A stretch of DNA of 64,000 nucleotides from Pollutimonas subterranea (GCF_002849655.1 NZ_PDNW01000014.1:1-64000); one strand, 5' to 3'; positions 1-9,783 are shown, numbered from the stretch's first letter. Notes: a model not told the origin generated them from the letters alone. Translations and numbers: made by a program.

Positions 1-77
1 TACTCACCACGGTGCTCTTGCACCATGCGCACAGCGCGCTCACGCACCTCGGGGGAAAACTTGTTCTGCTTCTTCAT
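1..77 (-). CDS. IS3-family transposase OrfA, N-terminal 25 residues (cut by window edge)
   Basis: The reading frame begins [19 protein letters not shown], the usual opening of the helix-turn-helix OrfA of IS3-family elements, and runs off the left edge. OrfA binds the element ends and is normally fused to the DDE-domain OrfB by programmed frameshifting; neither the rest of OrfA nor OrfB is visible. The start at 75-77 is preceded by the element's left end, as expected for this family. Whether the whole element is intact cannot be judged here. Confidence 0.8.
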   Translation of the reverse strand, partial: MKKQNKFSPEVRERAVRMVQEHRGE

Positions 78-127
78 AGCTCCATTCTCTCAGATGTTGG
101 AGCCTCTACAAATCCCGGGGCGCTTCA
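78..127 (-). mobile_element. Left end of an IS3-family insertion sequence, including terminal inverted repeat
   Basis: Reading leftwards from 127 the strand starts TGAAGCGCCCCGGGATTTG and continues into a short leader before OrfA at 77. IS3-family ends begin with TG and carry a GC-rich repeat of about 25-30 bp, so the boundary is placed at 127. The flanking target duplication cannot be tested because the other end is outside the window. Confidence 0.6.
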
Positions 128-179
128 CTCAAGTACTGTGCGGGCCATAATGCCGTGTGCCTTAATTCCGTTGCAGCTT

Positions 180-950
180 TCATAGGCCAAAAGCGATAGC
201 CTCAATGCCGTTGGGCTGTCCATCAACTGTCGGCTTCACTGGAAACGCGCCTACGCCGGGGATTGTACCGGGACGTGTGCTGTGAAGCGTCGCAGCCTCT
301 TCACCGGGATAGATGACGAAGGCGCCCCAGGAGCGCCTAATTGCGTCGCGGTACCCGACTCTTCTATCCGGCTGGAAACATGCAGGGGCACAGAGGTCGC
401 AGCATTCAGACGCAGCGCCAATGACAGGGAATGCCTGCATATGTCGTCGATCATCGCCCGGAACGCGAAAACATCGAACTTTGCGGGGTAAACATCGACA
501 TTTGCAACCAGCAAATCGGTCTCATCGTGCCGACTTAGCTCGATTTCAAGCCTGAGTATTCCAGCCTGCGATTGAGTATTCAGGACGCCCTCACTCCGAT
601 CACGAGGAGATCCCTTGATCAATCGGCCAACTGGGACAAGGCGTGCATGCACCGTCGGGTCACTGACCTTTAGCGTGTACCAGTAGACGCGATCCTCGAT
701 CAAGTAAGGCGTGTCCGATGACGGGTACTCAGGCTGCGGGCTTGGCTGAAAGTCCAGCCCCTTCGGCCTCAACAATGCCGCGAATGACCCAACGGCCGGC
801 GACGTTGACGACGACAGCAACGGCGTCGCCGTACGACTTTCCAACCTTCTCGTCCACGATAGCAGTGTCTTTGAGAACCTTCCCCTCGTCGAAGATGCGC
901 CACACAAAGCAAAGGGGCAGCGGAGTAAAAGCCGCCTCGTGCCAGCTCGG
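180..950 (-). pseudogene. Internally deleted, frameshifted remnant of a DUF2357/PDDEXK_7 (COG1700-type) defence nuclease
   Basis: Three reading frames carry pieces in the right order. From about 950 to 729 there is a plausible protein fragment (FVWRIFDEGKVL, GDAVAVVVNV) ending in a stop. From about 730 to 359 another frame resembles a DUF2357 domain (DVYPAKFDVFAFRAMIDD, LNAATSVPL). From about 356 to 180 a third frame reads YRDAIRRSWGAFVIYPG and PGVGAFPVKP, the typical C-terminal end of PDDEXK_7 nucleases. The catalytic core expected between the last two blocks is absent, so the gene has lost its active site. The family is associated with McrB-like restriction systems. No partner ATPase gene is visible. 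The assignment rests on motif recognition and has not been checked by search. Confidence 0.55.
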
Positions 951-1279
951 GCGTTCGCGCCGGCTCGGCTAATAGACCGGAGTGAGCTCGCGACCCGTTG
1001 GTTGGGGCGCCCCCGGCAACGCGGCGGCCCCACAAAAACTAAATTCAGGTTTTTGCTTCTTCGAACACTTTTATTAAAAAGGTTGAGATCGGCCGCCCCG
1101 AGATGCAAAGGGTGCGGGCCGCTGGGCGCATCATTTCCCTTTTATTTCCGTTCTCCTCGGCGCAGACCATTTGACGGTTGGGGGAGGCCGCGTGGACCTA
1201 AATAGAGAGCCCACCGAATAGCGGGCGCCTGTTGTTGTGTATTTGTCGTGTTATTTCGCTCGGCAAGCTAGAAATGGAC
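951..1279. other. Gene-poor accessory stretch with no recognisable feature
   Basis: No credible reading frame, RNA gene or known repeat is visible. Together with the decayed nuclease and the IS end, it belongs to foreign or decaying DNA downstream of glmS. Confidence 0.4.
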
Positions 1280-1312
1280 AAGGGCTTACAAGCAAAAAAC
1301 TTGTGAGCCCTT
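1280..1312. repeat. 13-bp inverted repeat forming a hairpin with an A/T loop
   Basis: AAGGGCTTACAAG (1280-1292) and CTTGTGAGCCCTT (1300-1312) pair over 13 positions with one wobble around a seven-base loop CAAAAAA. There is no T tract after the stem on either strand, so it is not a classical terminator. Its role is unknown; it could be a transposon or integration relic. Confidence 0.5.
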
Positions 1313-1512
1313 GATTTCATTGGCCGCGACGAAATTCTAACTCGCGACTCTTTGCACCCCATGTAAGAAGTCCCATTTCACAGCCGTCCAGAGCGCCCGC
1401 TATCTTCGAACGGTCTACTATTCCACTAAGGTCCCACCGGCTTGTGAATGCCATAAGATCGAAAATCTTGGCGATTAAATCGATATTGACGGAAGTTAGC
1501 CACAATTGAGAA

Positions 1513-1548
1513 TCGACAGACTTTATTCCCTTTCGACAGGCTTTATTC
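1513..1548 (-). repeat. Two 16-bp direct repeats, 20 bp apart, resembling Tn7-type transposase-binding sites
   Basis: On the minus strand GAATAAAGCCTGTCGA and GAATAAAGTCTGTCGA occur with exactly 20 bp periodicity, 34-69 bp past the glmS stop codon. The core AATAAAGTCT matches, from memory, the core of the overlapping TnsB sites in Tn7 ends, and the position fits Tn7 insertion about 25 bp beyond glmS. No tns gene lies in the window, so an end or relic of a Tn7-like element is an inference. Confidence 0.4.
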
Positions 1549-1581
1549 ACGCTCTTCAAATGGCATGTCGCGAGAGCCACC

Positions 1582-1620
1582 CTACTCCACCGTCACACTC
1601 TTAGCCAGATTCCGCGGTTT
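1582..1620 (-). other. attTn7 recognition segment in the 3' end of glmS
   Basis: The last codons of glmS ([11 protein letters not shown]) are the segment recognised by TnsD-type target selectors in Tn7 elements, which then insert downstream of the stop. The sequence here keeps that conserved coding stretch. The accessory DNA from 1 to 1580 starts right after it. Confidence 0.6.
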
Positions 1621-3414
1621 ATCCACATCCGTCCCCCTCGCGCACGCCGTGTGATACGCCAGCAACTGCAGCGGTATCGTGTGCAAGATCGGGGACAGTT
1701 TTCCGTAATTCTCGGGCATGCGAATAACGTGTATTCCTTCGCTGCTTCCAATCCTGGTATCCGCATCAGCAAACACATACAGCTCGCCGCCGCGCGCATG
1801 GACTTCCTGCATGTTGGACTTCAGCTTCTCCAGCAACTCATCCCGCGGAGCTATCGTGACAACCGGCATGGCTTCGGTCACCAAGGCCAGCGGCCCGTGC
1901 TTCAATTCCCCCGCCGGATAAGCCTCGGCATGGATATAACTGATTTCCTTGAGTTTTAAAGCGCCTTCCAGGGCAATTGGATAGTGCATGCCGCGACCCA
2001 GGAACAGCGCATTTTCCTTGCTGGCAAATCGATCGGCCCACGCCATGATTTGCGGTTCCAGGGCCAGTACGGCGCCGATGGCAACGGGCAAGTGGCGCAA
2101 GGCTTTCAAGGATTCGGCTTCTTTCTCTTCGCTGAGCTTGTCCTTGGTTTGGGCCAAGGCCAACGCAAGCAGGAAAAGTGCGGTCAACTGCGTCGTGAAC
2201 GCTTTGGTGGACGCCACGCCTATCTCCACGCCGGCGCGGGTTATGTAGGCCAGCTTGCATTCGCGAACCATGGCGCTGGTGGCCACGTTGCAGATCGTCA
2301 AGGTGTGCTCCATGCCCAGGCCGCGTGCATGCTTCAAGGCGGCCAAGGTGTCGGCGGTTTCGCCGGATTGGGAAATGGTGACGACCAGGCTGCGCGGGTT
2401 GGGAACGCTGTCGCGATAACGGTATTCGCTGGCAATTTCGACGTTCACCGGAATCTTGGCGATGGATTCAATCCAGTAGCGTGCGGTCAGGCCGGCATAA
2501 TAGCTGGTGCCGCAAGCCAGGATCAAGACGTTGTCGATGTCCTTGAAGACTTTATACGCTTGATCGCCAAACAGCTCAGGCGTGATGCTTTCGATGTCTT
2601 GCAGGGTGTCGGCCACGGCGCGAGGCTGCTCGAAGATTTCCTTCTGCATGTAATGGCGGTAAGGGCCGAGCTCCGCCGCACCGGTATGCACTTGCACGGT
2701 ATGGACTTCACGATCCACGGCACGGCCTTCGCTGTCGGTAATCCAGACGCGGGCCAGTTGCAGGTCGACGACGTCGCCGTCTTCAAGATAGGTGATCTGA
2801 TCGGTCGTGCCGGCCAGCGCCAATGCGTCCGAGGCCAAAAAGTTTTCATTGACGCCGCGGCCGACGACCAGTGGCGAGCCATGTCTTGCGCCTACTACAC
2901 GGTGAGGTTCGTCGCGGCAGAATACGGCAATGGCGTAGGCGCCGGTAAGGCGTCGCGTTGCCTGCTGCACCGCTTCTAACAGATCGCCGGCATACAGGTG
3001 ATCGACCAGATGGGCGATAACTTCGGTATCGGTTTGGCTTTCGAACACGTAGCCGGCAGCCTGCAATTCTTCACGTAGTTCATCGTGATTCTCGATGATG
3101 CCGTTATGCACCAGCGCTATGCGCGGCGAGCTCTTGGCATTCCCGGAAAAGTGGGGATGGGCGTTGTGGGTGGCGGGCGCGCCATGGGTCGCCCAGCGCG
3201 TATGTGCGATCCCTGTAAAGCCGGCAACCTTGTCTTTCTCGACTTGCGACAACAGTTCGGCGACGCGTTCCGTGCTGCGGGCCCGACGCAGTTCACCTTC
3301 GGCGTAGACCGCGACGCCGCAGGAGTCATATCCACGGTACTCGAGGCGCTTAAGGCCTTCAAGAAGAACAGGGGTGATGTCGCGTTGCGCCACGGCGCCA
3401 ACAATTCCGCACAT
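1582..3414 (-). CDS. glmS: Glutamine--fructose-6-phosphate aminotransferase (isomerising)
   Basis: Cytosolic enzyme making glucosamine-6-phosphate from fructose-6-phosphate and glutamine, the first step towards UDP-GlcNAc for peptidoglycan and LPS. The 610 residues are full length. The N-terminal glutaminase domain begins MCGIVGAV, where the Cys after Met becomes the nucleophile, and has HTRWATHG near residue 72. Two SIS sugar-isomerase domains follow ([27 protein letters not shown]), and the end is the conserved KSVTVE. The start is fixed by the obligatory N-terminal Cys. glmU, the later enzyme of the same pathway, is 3.2 kb away. The 3' end is also the attTn7 target. Confidence 0.98.
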   Translation of the reverse strand: MCGIVGAVAQRDITPVLLEGLKRLEYRGYDSCGVAVYAEGELRRARSTERVAELLSQVEKDKVAGFTGIAHTRWATHGAPATHNAHPHFSGNAKSSPRIALVHNGIIENHDELREELQAAGYVFESQTDTEVIAHLVDHLYAGDLLEAVQQATRRLTGAYAIAVFCRDEPHRVVGARHGSPLVVGRGVNENFLASDALALAGTTDQITYLEDGDVVDLQLARVWITDSEGRAVDREVHTVQVHTGAAELGPYRHYMQKEIFEQPRAVADTLQDIESITPELFGDQAYKVFKDIDNVLILACGTSYYAGLTARYWIESIAKIPVNVEIASEYRYRDSVPNPRSLVVTISQSGETADTLAALKHARGLGMEHTLTICNVATSAMVRECKLAYITRAGVEIGVASTKAFTTQLTALFLLALALAQTKDKLSEEKEAESLKALRHLPVAIGAVLALEPQIMAWADRFASKENALFLGRGMHYPIALEGALKLKEISYIHAEAYPAGELKHGPLALVTEAMPVVTIAPRDELLEKLKSNMQEVHARGGELYVFADADTRIGSSEGIHVIRMPENYGKLSPILHTIPLQLLAYHTACARGTDVDKPRNLAKSVTVE

Positions 3415-3503
3415 AGATAAACTCCAGCCGATGTAAAAGAGAGACTATTGTGCGCAAGCTGGCAAGAAATAAGGTTTCTTATTATTGTTCGATATGGTAT
3501 TTT

Positions 3504-3529
3504 ATTTCTATAGCTAGTCGCTATGAAAT
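3504..3529. promoter_or_regulatory. AT-rich palindrome between glmS and the Lrp-type regulator gene
   Basis: ATTTC-t-ATAGC and GCTAT-GAAAT form an inverted repeat with one bulged base, 33 bp before the regulator start. A second short inverted repeat (AATAAG/CTTATT) lies at 3468-3483. Lrp/AsnC proteins often bind such AT-rich palindromes in their own promoters, so autoregulation and possible control of divergent glmS is a reasonable guess. Confidence 0.35.
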
Positions 3530-3561
3530 TTTGTTCCAAAAAGAGCATAAAAACGATATAA

Positions 3562-4056
3562 ATGACTGAAGTCACACACTCCATTGAGCTCGACGACCTT
3601 GACCTTCGCATACTCGATCATCTCCAGGTCGACAGCTCCATGACGAATCAGGACCTTGCACAGCTCGTGCACGCCTCGCCGCCGACCTGCCTGCGGCGGG
3701 TGCGTCGCCTCGTGCAGGAAGGCATCATCCAAAAGCAGGTCGCCATCCTGGATCCCGAAAAGGTTGGCCATGGGCTGACCGCTATTATTGAAATTACGAT
3801 GGATGTCCAAACCGCCGAACATCTGGACGCGTTTGAGGCCAGCCTGGCCGACGATCCGGCCATTCTGCAGTGCTATCGCGTGTCGCCCGGTCCCGATTTC
3901 ATTGTCATTGCACAGGTAGCCGACATGCCCGCCTACCATGCGATGGCGCACCGGACGTTCACGTCGCGGGCCAACGTGCGCAATGTGCGAACTTTTTTCT
4001 CCATGCATCGAAGCAAGTTCGAGACGCGTATGACGCTGGCGAAAAAAGGCAGCTGA
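3562..4056 (+). CDS. Lrp/AsnC-family transcriptional regulator
   Basis: A 164-residue protein of standard family length. The N-terminal winged helix-turn-helix (about residues 10-60, LDLRILDHLQVDSSMTNQDL...SPPTCLRRVRRL) is followed by the RAM/AsnC ligand-binding domain (about 75-150) containing GPDFIVIAQVADM. Members sense amino acids or related small molecules as octamers. It is divergent from glmS, with an AT-rich palindrome in between. The effector cannot be deduced. Confidence 0.9.
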   Translation: MTEVTHSIELDDLDLRILDHLQVDSSMTNQDLAQLVHASPPTCLRRVRRLVQEGIIQKQVAILDPEKVGHGLTAIIEITMDVQTAEHLDAFEASLADDPAILQCYRVSPGPDFIVIAQVADMPAYHAMAHRTFTSRANVRNVRTFFSMHRSKFETRMTLAKKGS

Positions 4057-4067
4057 ACACGCAGCGG

Positions 4068-5129
4068 CTAGCTATTCCGATCAAGCAGGCGTTGATATTC
4101 AGCCAGATAGCGCCCCGCCATGACACTGGCATCGTGCTCGCGCAAGACATAGTCGCGTGCGTTTTCGACGATGCTGGCGCGCAGGCCGCGATCGTTCAAC
4201 ACGCGATCCATGCCGGAGGCCAGAGCTTCGTCATCGCCCACCGCGCACATGACACCGCGGCCGTCTGCCAATATTTCAGCCAGGCCGCCCGCATTGGTCG
4301 CCACGACGGGAACCGAGTACAAGAAGGCATCGAGCACACTCGTACCCAGCGCCTCGTCCCGGGAACTCAGCACAAAGACATCCATGAGCCTATACAAGTC
4401 GTCGATGCCTGATTGAAAACCGGCAAACACATAGATATCCCCAAGACCCAGTTCGCGCACCAGTTCGCGTGCCTCGGTTTCTGTTCCACCACCCGCGCCC
4501 AGATGCAGGAAGACAAAATCGCTGCGCAACTGACGCAAGCGATGCACCGCGCGTATCAATGTGCAGGGGTCTTTCTCGGCGGTCAGGGCAGCAGCCGTTG
4601 CAAGCACGCGCTTGCCCGCCAGATCGAACTGCCGAGTAAACGCAGTGATATGTTCCTGGTCCAACGGCCGTGCCTGGATCGCGCTCGGGATGACGCTTGC
4701 TTCCAGGCCAAGTCGACGCGGCTCGGACGCGGCGGCCTGGCTGATGGCCACAAGCACATCGGCGCTGCGCCACTTCCAGGCGGTTTGCCGTTCGCGCCGC
4801 TTTACCGGAAAGGCGGTTCTCCGGGTAAAGACGATGCGGCGCCCCAGTAAAGGTTTCAGCAGTGCCAGCCAGGTCATCATATTGGCAGTTTGCGCATGCA
4901 GGATATCGTAGCGGCGACCATGGCGCAGCAGAAAGCCGCACAATCCCGCTACATTGGCGGGCTCATGCACGGCAAAGCCCTCGGCGCTGGCACGCCGGGT
5001 AAGCGCGCCGCCGCGGCGCGCCAGCAGCGCAACGTCATGCCCGGCATCCCTGAACTGTTGCATGCTCAGCAAGGTCTGCCTTTCGCCGCCGCGCCAGCCT
5101 CGCTCGAAGTTCATCTGCAGTATTCGCAT
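4068..5129 (-). CDS. Family 4 glycosyltransferase
   Basis: A 353-residue GT-B fold protein. The N-terminal half starts MRILQMNFERGWRGGERQ, with the glycine-rich loop of GT4 enzymes. The C-terminal half has the donor-binding region SSRDEALGTSVLDAF and PVVATNAGGLAEIL; the second acidic residue of the usual E-x7-E motif appears as Asp. Likely a cytoplasmic sugar transferase for LPS or another surface glycan, but the sugar and acceptor are unknown. It stands alone, convergent with the Lrp-type gene and separated from the exporter gene by about 55 bp. Confidence 0.85.
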   Translation of the reverse strand: MRILQMNFERGWRGGERQTLLSMQQFRDAGHDVALLARRGGALTRRASAEGFAVHEPANVAGLCGFLLRHGRRYDILHAQTANMMTWLALLKPLLGRRIVFTRRTAFPVKRRERQTAWKWRSADVLVAISQAAASEPRRLGLEASVIPSAIQARPLDQEHITAFTRQFDLAGKRVLATAAALTAEKDPCTLIRAVHRLRQLRSDFVFLHLGAGGGTETEARELVRELGLGDIYVFAGFQSGIDDLYRLMDVFVLSSRDEALGTSVLDAFLYSVPVVATNAGGLAEILADGRGVMCAVGDDEALASGMDRVLNDRGLRASIVENARDYVLREHDASVMAGRYLAEYQRLLDRNS

Positions 5130-5185
5130 GGCGTCCTAGTGTGCTGTTTGGTTAGTTCGTGCGTTCAAATTAGCCAAATAGCGCA

Positions 5186-6577
5186 CTATAGTTCGAGGTC
5201 CAGAGACGGATTCAACTGCCGCCAGATATTGATCGAAACGGCAACCAGGGCGCAAGCAATGGCGGCCGACACGCCCAGCACGGCGCCTTGCGACTGGCTG
5301 ATATTGAAGGCGATCGCGACCAGGGCCGTGCCAAAACTCTGCCCGAAAACCCGGGTGGTTGCCTGCATACCGCCTGCCGCCCCGCTGCGATGCCGCGGCG
5401 CACCGGCCAGCAAGGCCCGATTGTTGGGCGTCTGGAAGAAACCAAAACCCACGCCGCCCAATAACATCGCCGCCATGAGCCATCCGAACGCAACGCCGGC
5501 TGGCAGCATAATGATCCAGAATAGGCCGGTCGCCATCCCCGCCGCGCCAATGCCGCACAACACGGCAATGGAGTAGCGATTGGACAAGGCCCCCGCCACG
5601 GGTGCCATGACGGCAACGCCTATCGACCAGGCGCCCAGCAATAGGCCGACGTCACCGAAAGAGAAATCCAGTTCCTGGTGAAAATAAAACGGCAGCGAGA
5701 CGAATGCCGCCATCTGCGCGGCAAATGAAAATGCCGATGCGCCGACGGCGAACGCGATGGGAGTGATGCGCAGCAAGTCGATAGGCACAATCGGCGCGAC
5801 CTGGCCGCGCGAACGGCGCACCAATACCCACCCGGCCAAGCCCGCCACAATCAGGCAAAGCGCGGAACGTGTGGGATCTTTCACGATGGCATCCAGGCCG
5901 ACGATCGACAGGCCAAAAACCGGCACGCTCAGCGCACAGGCAACCCAGTCGAATCGGCCGCCGCTGCGCGGCACTTCAGGCAGGAATCGAATGCAAAAAT
6001 AAGCGGCAATACCGATCGGGATATTGACCAGGAATATCCATTGCCACGATGCCAACTGCAGAATGAAAGCGCCTACTGTGGGACCCAATACCGCCATCAA
6101 GCCCACCGTCATGGCGTTCACGCTGATCCCCATGCCCAGTTTATTAAGCGGATACGTATTGCGCACCAAGCCCCCAAACAAGCACATCAACATGGCTGAG
6201 CCCAGTCCTTGCACAATGCGCGATAGGGTCAGCGTCAGCAAGGAGTTCGACAAGGCCGATGTGATCGACGAGAGCAGGAATATGGTCATGCCGATGGCGA
6301 ACATGCGCCTGAACCCAATGCGCTCGGCCACGGCCGACAAGGGCAGCAACGAGACCACCACCATGAGGTTGTAGGCGATGACCACCCACACCACGGCGGC
6401 CGGGTCTATATTCAGCTGTTGGGCAATAGCTGGCAAGGCGACGTTGGCCATGCTGGAATCCAGCACCGTGATGGTGATGGCCAGCAACAGCCCCAACGCG
6501 GCCCAATAGCGTTCGGGCGTTGGCAGTCCATCAGGCAGGTTTGAGGGCCGGGACCGTGGTCGAGTGGCGTCAGACAC
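5186..6577 (-). CDS. DHA2-family MFS drug exporter
   Basis: A proton-driven inner-membrane exporter of about 463 residues with many hydrophobic segments, matching the 14-helix EmrB/QacA class. The first helix carries the family signature LDSSMANVALPAIA, and the loop after helix 2 has AERIGFRRMF (motif A). A TTG at 6607 would overlap glmU by 28 bp; the GTG at 6577, just after the glmU stop, is preferred and gives MSDATRPRSRPS. There is no adjacent membrane-fusion protein, so it may act alone. Substrate unknown. Confidence 0.85.
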   Translation of the reverse strand: MSDATRPRSRPSNLPDGLPTPERYWAALGLLLAITITVLDSSMANVALPAIAQQLNIDPAAVVWVVIAYNLMVVVSLLPLSAVAERIGFRRMFAIGMTIFLLSSITSALSNSLLTLTLSRIVQGLGSAMLMCLFGGLVRNTYPLNKLGMGISVNAMTVGLMAVLGPTVGAFILQLASWQWIFLVNIPIGIAAYFCIRFLPEVPRSGGRFDWVACALSVPVFGLSIVGLDAIVKDPTRSALCLIVAGLAGWVLVRRSRGQVAPIVPIDLLRITPIAFAVGASAFSFAAQMAAFVSLPFYFHQELDFSFGDVGLLLGAWSIGVAVMAPVAGALSNRYSIAVLCGIGAAGMATGLFWIIMLPAGVAFGWLMAAMLLGGVGFGFFQTPNNRALLAGAPRHRSGAAGGMQATTRVFGQSFGTALVAIAFNISQSQGAVLGVSAAIACALVAVSINIWRQLNPSLDLEL

Positions 6578-6579
6578 TA

Positions 6580-7956
6580 TCAAGATTTCTTGACTGGACG
6601 TACCCAACCCTTGATAGTCTGCTGCGCCGGCCGCGAGATCGTCAACTGATCTGCAGGTGCGTCTTTGGTCAAGGTGGTGCCGGCCCCCAGCGTGGCTCCG
6701 CGCCCTACCCGTACCGGCGCCACCAGCTGCGTGTCCGATCCGATGAAGGCGTCGTCTTCGATGAAGGTCTGCGCCTTGTTCACACCGTCGTAGTTGCAGG
6801 TAATGGTACCGGCGCCTATGTTTACACGCTGGCCAATGACCGCATCGCCGATATAGGCTAGGTGATTGGCCTTGGAACCTTGGCCCAATTGGCTCTTCTT
6901 GATTTCGACGAAATTGCCGACGTGAGCCTGAGCGCCGATATCGGCGCCCGGACGCAGGCGCGCATAAGGCCCTATGCGCGCTTCATTTGCGACCTTGGCT
7001 TCCTGGATATGGCTGAAGGCCTCGACATGCGTGCCGGCGCCGATAACCGCGTCTTTGATGACGCAGTGCGGACCGATGCGGACGCCGTCGGCCAGCTCGA
7101 CCACGCCTTCGAAAACGCATCCGACGTCAATATAAACATCGCGTCCGCATTTCAGCGAACCGCGCACGTCGAATCGGGCAGGATCAGCCAGCGTAACACC
7201 CTGCTCCAGCAATCGCCGGGCTTGCTCACCTTGCCAGTCTCGTTCCAGCTGCGCCTGTTGTATGCGGCTGTTTACGCCGAGGGTTTCCCATGCTGCAGAC
7301 GGCTGTGCCGCATGTACCGGCAAGCCGTCTTGGACAGAAAGTCCGACGACATCGGTAAGGTAATACTCGCCCTGGGCGTTATTGTTATTGATGCGGCCCA
7401 GCCAGTTTTTGAGCCGGCCCGTAGGCGCAACCAGGATCCCGGTATTGACTTCGGCAATGGCATGTTCGGCCGGCGTTGCATCTTTGTGCTCGACGATACG
7501 CAACACTTCGCCGCTATCGTTGCGCACGATGCGGCCATAGCCGGTGGGATCGGCGAGTGTCTCGGTGAGCACCGCCATGCCCTGCCCTCGCGCTTCCAGC
7601 AGGCGCTGGAAGGTTTCCGCCTGCACCAGTGGCACGTCGCCGTACAGCACCAGCGTGGCATCCTGCGCAGCGGCTTGTCCCTCGAGCAAGAGGTCGGCCG
7701 CCTGCTGCACTGCATGCGCAGTGCCGTGTTGCGGCACCTGCATGACGAAGTGCAAGTCAGATTGGCCGGCAAACGCCGCCTTCACGCGATCGGCGCCGTG
7801 TCCGACGACAATGATGATACGGTCCGGATTCAGCCGCCTGGCGTTGTCCAGCACGTGCGCGAGCATGGGTTTGCCAGCCAGGGGATGCAATACCTTGGGT
7901 AAATCGGACTGCATGCGTTTGCCCAGACCCGCGGCAAGAATAACAATGTTGAGCAT
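6580..7956 (-). CDS. glmU: Bifunctional UDP-N-acetylglucosamine pyrophosphorylase / glucosamine-1-phosphate N-acetyltransferase
   Basis: Makes UDP-GlcNAc from glucosamine-1-phosphate in two steps. The 458 residues are full length. The N-terminal uridylyltransferase domain opens [14 protein letters not shown] with K further on ([13 protein letters not shown]), and contains LYGDVPL. From about residue 250 the left-handed beta-helix acetyltransferase repeats follow ([41 protein letters not shown]). It completes the pathway begun by glmS in the same window. Confidence 0.98.
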   Translation of the reverse strand: MLNIVILAAGLGKRMQSDLPKVLHPLAGKPMLAHVLDNARRLNPDRIIIVVGHGADRVKAAFAGQSDLHFVMQVPQHGTAHAVQQAADLLLEGQAAAQDATLVLYGDVPLVQAETFQRLLEARGQGMAVLTETLADPTGYGRIVRNDSGEVLRIVEHKDATPAEHAIAEVNTGILVAPTGRLKNWLGRINNNNAQGEYYLTDVVGLSVQDGLPVHAAQPSAAWETLGVNSRIQQAQLERDWQGEQARRLLEQGVTLADPARFDVRGSLKCGRDVYIDVGCVFEGVVELADGVRIGPHCVIKDAVIGAGTHVEAFSHIQEAKVANEARIGPYARLRPGADIGAQAHVGNFVEIKKSQLGQGSKANHLAYIGDAVIGQRVNIGAGTITCNYDGVNKAQTFIEDDAFIGSDTQLVAPVRVGRGATLGAGTTLTKDAPADQLTISRPAQQTIKGWVRPVKKS

Positions 7957-7984
7957 GAAATAACTTGAAAAATGAGTAATGGAT

Positions 7985-8722
7985 TTATGGCTTTCGGGCT
8001 GCCGGCGCGCGCTTGCGGGCCGTCGTTTTCTTGGCGGCGGCTTTCCGCGGCGCCGACGATTCGCTCTTGGTTGACGCTTGCGCTTGCGTCCTGGTCTTGC
8101 CCAGCGTGGAGTCGGCCGATGAGCCTGTACTTGCCTGTTGCGCGGCGGCTTTCACGGCTTCGGCACCTTGCAGGGTCGCCGTTGTAGCGGCTGCCAGTGT
8201 GTCGAATTGCTTTTGCACCATGTCCCACCATGCCTGGGCCGCTGGCGCTGTGCCTGCTTTATCGGCGTCGGCAGTGTCTTGGGAAGGTTCGCTGGCAGCC
8301 TTGCCGGTTTTAGCGGCGGGTGGTGACTCGCCGCCTGCGGATGGTGGCGACATCATGCCCAGCGCCACCTCGAGCGGTGATGGCCCATTCGGGTTGGACG
8401 CCGCGCCCGCCGCCGATGTCATGAACGACTTCAGCGTGGCTATGGTTGAGCGCTGGACTTCAAGCCCTTGTATGGTGCTGGAGAGCATGGACAGGTTCAT
8501 GCGCAACCAGTTTTCGACGGCCCGCAGGTCGGCGATGCGCCGCTCGAGATCCTCGGCCGAAATAGGCGCCGACATGGCCCCTGCATTCATGCCGCCGGTG
8601 CTGGCGAGCCCTTGCCAGGCTTGGCGCATCATTTCCATGCTGGCAATCAGCGGATTCTGGGCCATATCGCCGGTTTGACCGAAACCGGGCAATACAAACG
8701 GATTGTTGTTTTGAGTGACCAT
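7985..8722 (-). CDS. PhaM-like polyhydroxyalkanoate granule-associated protein
   Basis: A 245-residue protein starting [16 protein letters not shown] behind a strong ribosome site AAGGAGGCGAC, which decides the start against an upstream ATG at 8791. The N-terminal region (about residues 20-105, [15 protein letters not shown]... [15 protein letters not shown]) resembles PhaM, which activates PHA synthase. The C-terminal 35 residues are Lys/Ala-rich ([17 protein letters not shown]), like the DNA-binding tail of PhaM that tethers granules to the nucleoid. The middle is low-complexity Ala/Pro/Ser. No phaCAB genes are in the window. Confidence 0.75.
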   Translation of the reverse strand: MVTQNNNPFVLPGFGQTGDMAQNPLIASMEMMRQAWQGLASTGGMNAGAMSAPISAEDLERRIADLRAVENWLRMNLSMLSSTIQGLEVQRSTIATLKSFMTSAAGAASNPNGPSPLEVALGMMSPPSAGGESPPAAKTGKAASEPSQDTADADKAGTAPAAQAWWDMVQKQFDTLAAATTATLQGAEAVKAAAQQASTGSSADSTLGKTRTQAQASTKSESSAPRKAAAKKTTARKRAPAARKP

Positions 8723-8850
8723 GTCGCCTCCTTGAGCACAATCGTAGGGACCCTGGCTGCGTATCGTTGTGTGCGCGGGGCCAAGGCTCACGCTAGCTTA
8801 AACTGAACCCGGGCCGCCGTCTAATTGCCTGGGCTCTCCAGCGGCCGACT

Positions 8851-9684
8851 TTATGGAATAAGACCTTCGTGTACGCGTTTTCGCAAGCCTTCCAAAACGA
8901 CCAGCTCGGCCTCGCGCGTGAAGTCGCCTGCCTCGACCATGGCCCAAAGCTCGTCGATGTCGACACGCCGAATTTCGCTGACTTCGCCATCCAGGTTCCG
9001 GGGCGTCACCGATTCGGCCAGGACGCAATCGCTCACCAGTACATCTTCGACCTGATAGCCCTCCGGCAGGCGCCGGTGCATACGCAGGATAACGCGCAAC
9101 GGAGACCTGTCCTCGATGTCGTTGGCGATCAGGCCCGCCTCTTCGTTGCTTTCCCGCAACAAGGAAACATCGAGGCTTTCACCGGCACCCGCCAGCCCGC
9201 CGACCAGCGTATCCCACATGCCGGGATCTGTGGATTTGCTTAATGCGCGGCGTGCAATCCATAGCTTGCCGTCCGGCGTCCATGCATTCAGATGGACCGC
9301 CTTGGTCAGCAGGCCCAGGGGACGCACGGCAGCTCGTTCAATGACCGCCAGGCGACGGCCTTCGCCCACGACGTCCAGCAATTCGTCACGCCACGTGCGC
9401 AGGCAACCGGCGTCCCGAAGGGTAACGGCCAGCTCCGCCATCACTGCATTCAAAGGTTTGCGTTGTCCGGCCGCCGCAGTGATGTGCACGGCCTCGTCTT
9501 CTATATGGATGCCCGGCAGGCCGGCAAGATGACGGGTGGCTTTGGCCGTGATCCAGCCGGCAACTTTTCCGGCGACCGTCAGCGGTCGCGAACCGGTGGG
9601 CGGCAGGTGTTGAATTCGTTTCGCAAGGGTTTGATAACGCGCGTTTATGGCGGGCGTCAGTGCGTGGGCGCGTGCATCTTTCAT
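8851..9684 (-). CDS. Nudix hydrolase with DUF4743 N-terminal domain
   Basis: A 277-residue protein. The C-terminal Nudix fold has the box GGLAGAGESLDVSLLRESNEE, matching G-x5-E-x7-REUxEExGU. The first 110 residues correspond to the DUF4743 domain seen in Nudix proteins related to thiamine pyrophosphokinase-associated diphosphatases. The likely substrate is a nucleoside diphosphate derivative or thiamine-type diphosphate, not resolvable from sequence. It stands alone between the PhaM-like gene and the oxidase block. Confidence 0.85.
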   Translation of the reverse strand: MKDARAHALTPAINARYQTLAKRIQHLPPTGSRPLTVAGKVAGWITAKATRHLAGLPGIHIEDEAVHITAAAGQRKPLNAVMAELAVTLRDAGCLRTWRDELLDVVGEGRRLAVIERAAVRPLGLLTKAVHLNAWTPDGKLWIARRALSKSTDPGMWDTLVGGLAGAGESLDVSLLRESNEEAGLIANDIEDRSPLRVILRMHRRLPEGYQVEDVLVSDCVLAESVTPRNLDGEVSEIRRVDIDELWAMVEAGDFTREAELVVLEGLRKRVHEGLIP

Positions 9685-9783
9685 GCCATAATTGTAGTGG
9701 ATGCTGGGTTACTTACGCATGTTTGCCCGACGACACATTTAGGCGGTTAACGCCGAATCAGCCCATCGTCAGCGCTAGTTCGC

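Noticed and set aside
251-1108. 285-residue open frame on the minus strand taken as one intact gene
   Set aside because: Only about residues 127-250 look like a protein family; both ends are out-of-frame with better-looking fragments in other frames, so it is a decayed gene.
1280-1312. Hairpin as Rho-independent terminator or tRNA remnant
   Set aside because: No T tract follows on either strand and no cloverleaf can be drawn around it.
1317-1580. 87-residue frame from a GTG just after the glmS stop
   Set aside because: No ribosome site, no recognised family, and it runs across the Tn7-end-like repeats.
1984-2979. 331-residue open frame opposite glmS
   Set aside because: Antisense shadow; no start signal or domain.
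6862-7902. 346-residue open frame opposite glmU
   Set aside because: Antisense shadow of a well-supported gene.
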